Shown here: piece by piece, positions 61,101-64,000 of the stretch
Numbering within the stretch: position 1 is the stretch's first letter
Layout of the letters: each line of letters begins with the position of its first letter
DNA from: Monomorium pharaonis
Lineage: Eukaryota; Arthropoda; Insecta; Hymenoptera; Formicidae
Direction: 5' to 3'
Length of the DNA stretch: 64,000 nt
Assembly (NCBI RefSeq): GCF_013373865.1
Contig: NC_050467.1
Span: 39,169,132-39,233,131 of the forward strand
Program-made: the position numbers and the translations under genes
The notes under the pieces: model-generated
What the model saw: the letters and a program-made list of their open reading frames with translations, nothing else
Told to the model about the DNA's origin: nothing
The model's database searches: none

Positions 61101-63852
61101 CGTCATTGCCATTGCTATTGGTGTTTGCGTTACTGGTACAGTGAAGAGGCGTACCAGCAACCACGCGCACTTTCAAGTCACTGGTGAGTTTCAACACTAA
61201 TCTATCGTCGATGAAGTGTAAGGATCCATCTAATGGGCTCAGGGTTAATCCAGTGGGCCATTGTAACTGAGCCTGATGCGCGGGAATGGCTCCAATACAG
61301 GGAGCGGGTGACCAATGATTATGATGACCATGATGTCCTACGAGCGTGTGTATGATACCTCGAGGGTCGACAGCACGAATGTTCGTTCCATCGGCAATGT
61401 ACATTGTTTTATCAGCTGCGATTGCAATTCCTGTGAATCATAAAAAATTATTATAATTATATTTTACAAGTAATCCTTGATTCTAATAATTCACAATTCT
61501 TCCGAAATGTATGTGTTCGCAATTTTATAAAATTATCTTTTAAATTATTCGAAATTATTCTAATAGTGCAAACGCTTTTCAAGAAAATGACATATATTTC
61601 AATTTATTCTTTACCTTTAGGATGAGCCAATTTTGCATGAATGGCCGGACCCTCGTCGCCACAATGGCCCTCGTCACCTGGAATACATCTTTCGCCGCTT
61701 CCAACAACAGGCTCGATATTAATACTGGGATCTTGGACTTGTTCCAACGAGAGGGCCTTCAATATCTGATGTTTCTCCGGATCGCTGATGTACAAGTGTC
61801 CGTCAGCCGGCGAGATGCACAGATAATACTGATACGCCACTTGAGTCGCACTGCAAAAGATACGTGTTTAGCTTAGATTTGAACTATCGCTAAATTTTCG
61901 ATTTGCAAATCTCACAAGAAGATATGAAAATCAGTTACCTCAAGATCAGGACGGTGTAAACCTTTCCTTCGGGCGTAATTCTGCGTACGAGATTGAAGTC
62001 TCCGACGTATATACTGCCATCAGGTCCACTGGCTAATGCCACCGGCGTCAGGAGTCTGGCGTCTTTAGCAAGACCGTCGCAACTCTGACACACCAAACTT
62101 CTCTGGAGGCCGGTGCCCATAACCACTTTTACAGTGCGCGGATACTGTTTGAAATGTAGAGTGGAGCCGTCGCCTTTCTGCAGGATCCCCTCGTGGAAGT
62201 TGTAATGGTGATGGATATCGAGTCCCCAGCCGCCGATATCGGAGATATCGACGTCGAATCCTTGCAAAGTGGCCGTCTGCGTCTCCCATATCACCGACGG
62301 ACAAGTGGAATGCTGATAGCCGATCGAGATCCTCGCTTGTGCCACGCCGTACACCTTCTGCTTGTAAACGTTTCTCTTGTTCCAGGCGAACGTGTGCGTC
62401 AGATTCGGGTCGGCCTCGTACGTTTTCGTGTGAAGCGAGCCCTCGATCTCCACGTGCACGTGTACGTGCGTCAGCGATTTCGGAATGAACGGCCCGGTCA
62501 GTTGCATCCTCACGGTAGAGAGATAGCCCGCAGCCTGACTGCTTTGATACATCAAGTGGAGATTGGAGCCCGGAATAGCGATGCTTTCCTGCACGATCTG
62601 CAAGCGAAGTTTAACGTTGCGTTAATGCGTCACACAGTGCTGTAATCTCCATCGTAAATATTGTTACATTCATGCAATACCCTTTGATGTTACCCTTCTC
62701 ACGCAACACGGCGAGATTTGTTTATTTAGCATACAAGATTTGCTATTTGACTCGTATGTTATAAAAATCTCAAACTGCTTTTCGCTTAAGATCGATGAGA
62801 GACAATTATATGTCGTGCAAGAATTTTAAACTGTCTTAATTCGAAATCGAGACTTTATTTTGATGCAATGGGAGGGTTATAATTAAATCGTTTGCGAAGC
62901 AGAAAACTTACTTGACTCTCAGCAAAGACCAAGCTCTTTCCAGGCAAACCACCAACTTTTTCCGGCATCCAGGTGCTAACGATAATTGGCCGTAGCGTCT
63001 CATGATCGTGCTCCAGGCACGGACCGTGCTCGCTAAAGAGTCCCATCGAAATCCCTGGGAAGCCTATTATATTGTACTCCGTAAATGATAAGAAACTCAA
63101 AAATGTATAACACTCAAGGACGGAACAAAGACGGCACACACGTTGAACAGCTCTGAAAACGAGGGACTCCATGAAGATCGCGCGCGGTTAACGGGCGCAC
63201 GATCCACAGCGACGTGGTCGCGCGAGAAGCAATAATAAATTACGTAGACCATTTTAACAGAACTTTTTACAAATAATAAAAAAAATGCTGCTCGTTTCTT
63301 TTGTTATCTCTTCTTTTCCCTGCGCGCCGGGCTCGGTTTCAGGTGATCGAGCACGTACGCGCGTTTATCGAAACGTTTGTGACGTTAATGGGTAACGCGA
63401 TCCGACACGTAACACGATGAGATATATGTGTACCAGGTCGACCGACCAAAAAAAAAGAGAAAAAAAAAGAGGGAAAAAGGGAACAAAAATCCGTAATCCA
63501 TATCCGAGGCTCGATGCTTACCAACTGCCGGGCTCGGCGGCTGGTTGGATTTATACGATTCGCCTTCCTTGCTGAGGATCATCACAACGGGCGGCAGGAC
63601 CACGATCTGATTCCAAGGTACGAAGACGGTCCTCGTGAGAGGTTTGAAGGGGCTGCGCTGGAATTGAAGCGTCACGGCGCCTCCGCCATTGACCAGGACG
63701 TCGAACCTGATCAAAGTACGTAAATGCATTTCGAACTCCATTGCCGCCGGTATTACGTAAGGATCCGACGTAGGTCGATCAAGATAGTGCGCCCGCTTTA
63801 TCCGAGAATGAATGTCCGACGAGGCCTTAGAATTGGAACGTGTGTCTTGAAA
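55162..63852 (-). CDS. Ten-m: teneurin (Ten-m/Odz type), C-terminal part; 5' exons outside the window
   Basis: Teneurins are large type II transmembrane synaptic-adhesion and axon-guidance proteins. This is the extracellular C-terminal ~1,950 residues. Exons on the minus strand: about 63852-63522, 63063-62912, 62597-61939, 61850-61615, 61430-60325, 60163-59941, 59789-57798, 56405-56222 and 56123-55162. The first begin in the FN-plug region (TSDPYVIPAAMEFEMHLRT); the next hold NHL-propeller segments (GSIYVGDFNLVRRI, ELYIADRDSHRV). The YD-repeat shell fills the long exon and the one before it. SNPYLYLPVDFCGG, DPLIGQWMSP and HLYRFNGNDP mark the RHS core end. The last exon has the Tox-GHH-like C-terminal domain, ending LWWLDKMC. 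Exon 59789-57798 is 1 nt too long: one extra base at 58496-58497 shifts the frame in a conserved stretch. Teneurin identity is certain; Ten-m over Ten-a is my best guess. Confidence 0.93.
56476..57295 (+). mobile_element. non-autonomous Helitron in a teneurin intron
   Basis: The 5' end is TCTATATAAATAAAAATGTA, preceded by A. Next comes the characteristic segment with TTTCCGTAAGTTTTTCACCG, then TTTGAAATTTTGACACA. The 3' end has a short hairpin (GCCAC...GTGGC) and, about 9 nt later, CTAG followed by T. TC at the start, CTAG at the end, insertion between A and T, and a subterminal hairpin are the defining Helitron traits. It is 820 bp long with no Rep/helicase coding. About a third of it is a minisatellite. 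It lies in the intron between teneurin exons 57798 and 56405. Confidence 0.8.
56688..56976. repeat. 10-bp minisatellite AGACGGGGAG / AGACCGGGAG inside the Helitron
   Basis: About 28 tandem copies of a 10-bp unit alternate irregularly between AGACGGGGAG and AGACCGGGAG, with occasional variants. Higher-order alternation (units of 20 bp) is visible in places. It makes the minus strand open for a meaningless Ser/Pro/Leu repeat protein. Confidence 0.92.
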
Positions 63853-64000
63853 GATTCCTCATCTCCTTTGATTAATTTTCTAAGTGTGGCATATCATTAA
63901 CTAACAATTTTGAGACATTTTCTTATACAGAAAAATTTATTTCAGGTGAATTTTTTGCAACAAATAACAAAAATTTTTATATTCAAAATTTTTTATTTCT
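63853..64000. other. teneurin intron (partial) at right edge
   Basis: AT-rich sequence upstream, in the minus direction, of the first teneurin exon seen. The exact acceptor is uncertain: candidates are tttcaag near 63,852 and ttctaag near 63,826. Confidence 0.55.

Noticed and set aside
1..64000. tRNA, rRNA, snRNA genes and CRISPR arrays
   Set aside because: I looked for tRNA B-box-like GGTTCGA words and regularly spaced repeats and found no supported candidate; CRISPR is not expected in an animal genome.

Overview
The window is eukaryotic, AT-rich nuclear DNA with intron-containing genes. Introns are often 60-200 bp, the proteins are insect-like, and the intergenic DNA carries CpG-rich islands and hairpin MITEs. 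The protein set fits a holometabolous insect; the MITE and Helitron flavour and base composition suggest Hymenoptera, probably an ant. That taxonomic guess is inference; no search was run.

Layout. About 0-26 kb is gene-poor. It holds an exon-like minus-strand segment at the left edge, CpG-rich promoter-like islands (8.0-9.2 kb and 20.3-22.8 kb), several MITEs, and an imperfect 2.7-kb palindrome (23,173-25,864). From 26.1 to 44.5 kb lies a compact block of six housekeeping genes: RRP8 (+), HELQ/mus301 (-), ZNF330/NOA36 (+), signal peptidase subunit SPCS3/Spase22-23 (-), ARL1 (+) and DNA polymerase delta catalytic subunit POLD1 (-). HELQ/ZNF330 and SPCS3/ARL1 are head to head over short shared promoters; RRP8/HELQ, ZNF330/SPCS3 and ARL1/POLD1 are tail to tail. 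From 44.5 to 48.3 kb is a remnant zone with hairpins, a MITE, exon-like blocks and a kinesin-14 pseudogene. A six-exon tetraspanin gene (+) spans 48.3-50.3 kb. From 55.2 kb to the right edge, the minus strand carries the C-terminal ~1,950 residues of a teneurin; its 5' exons lie outside the window.

Most notable: (1) the palindrome, in which each arm acts as an empty site for insertions in the other and whose right arm carries an ATG exon with an intact splice donor; (2) a U12-type AT-AC intron in SPCS3 that reconstructs the protein exactly; (3) a 1-nt frameshift in a conserved teneurin exon; (4) a Helitron with an internal minisatellite in a teneurin intron; (5) a decayed kinesin-14 copy; (6) two adjacent strong hairpins near 45.3 kb. 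HELQ and POLD1 both act in DNA replication and repair, but in insects their proximity probably reflects chance packing and not co-regulation.
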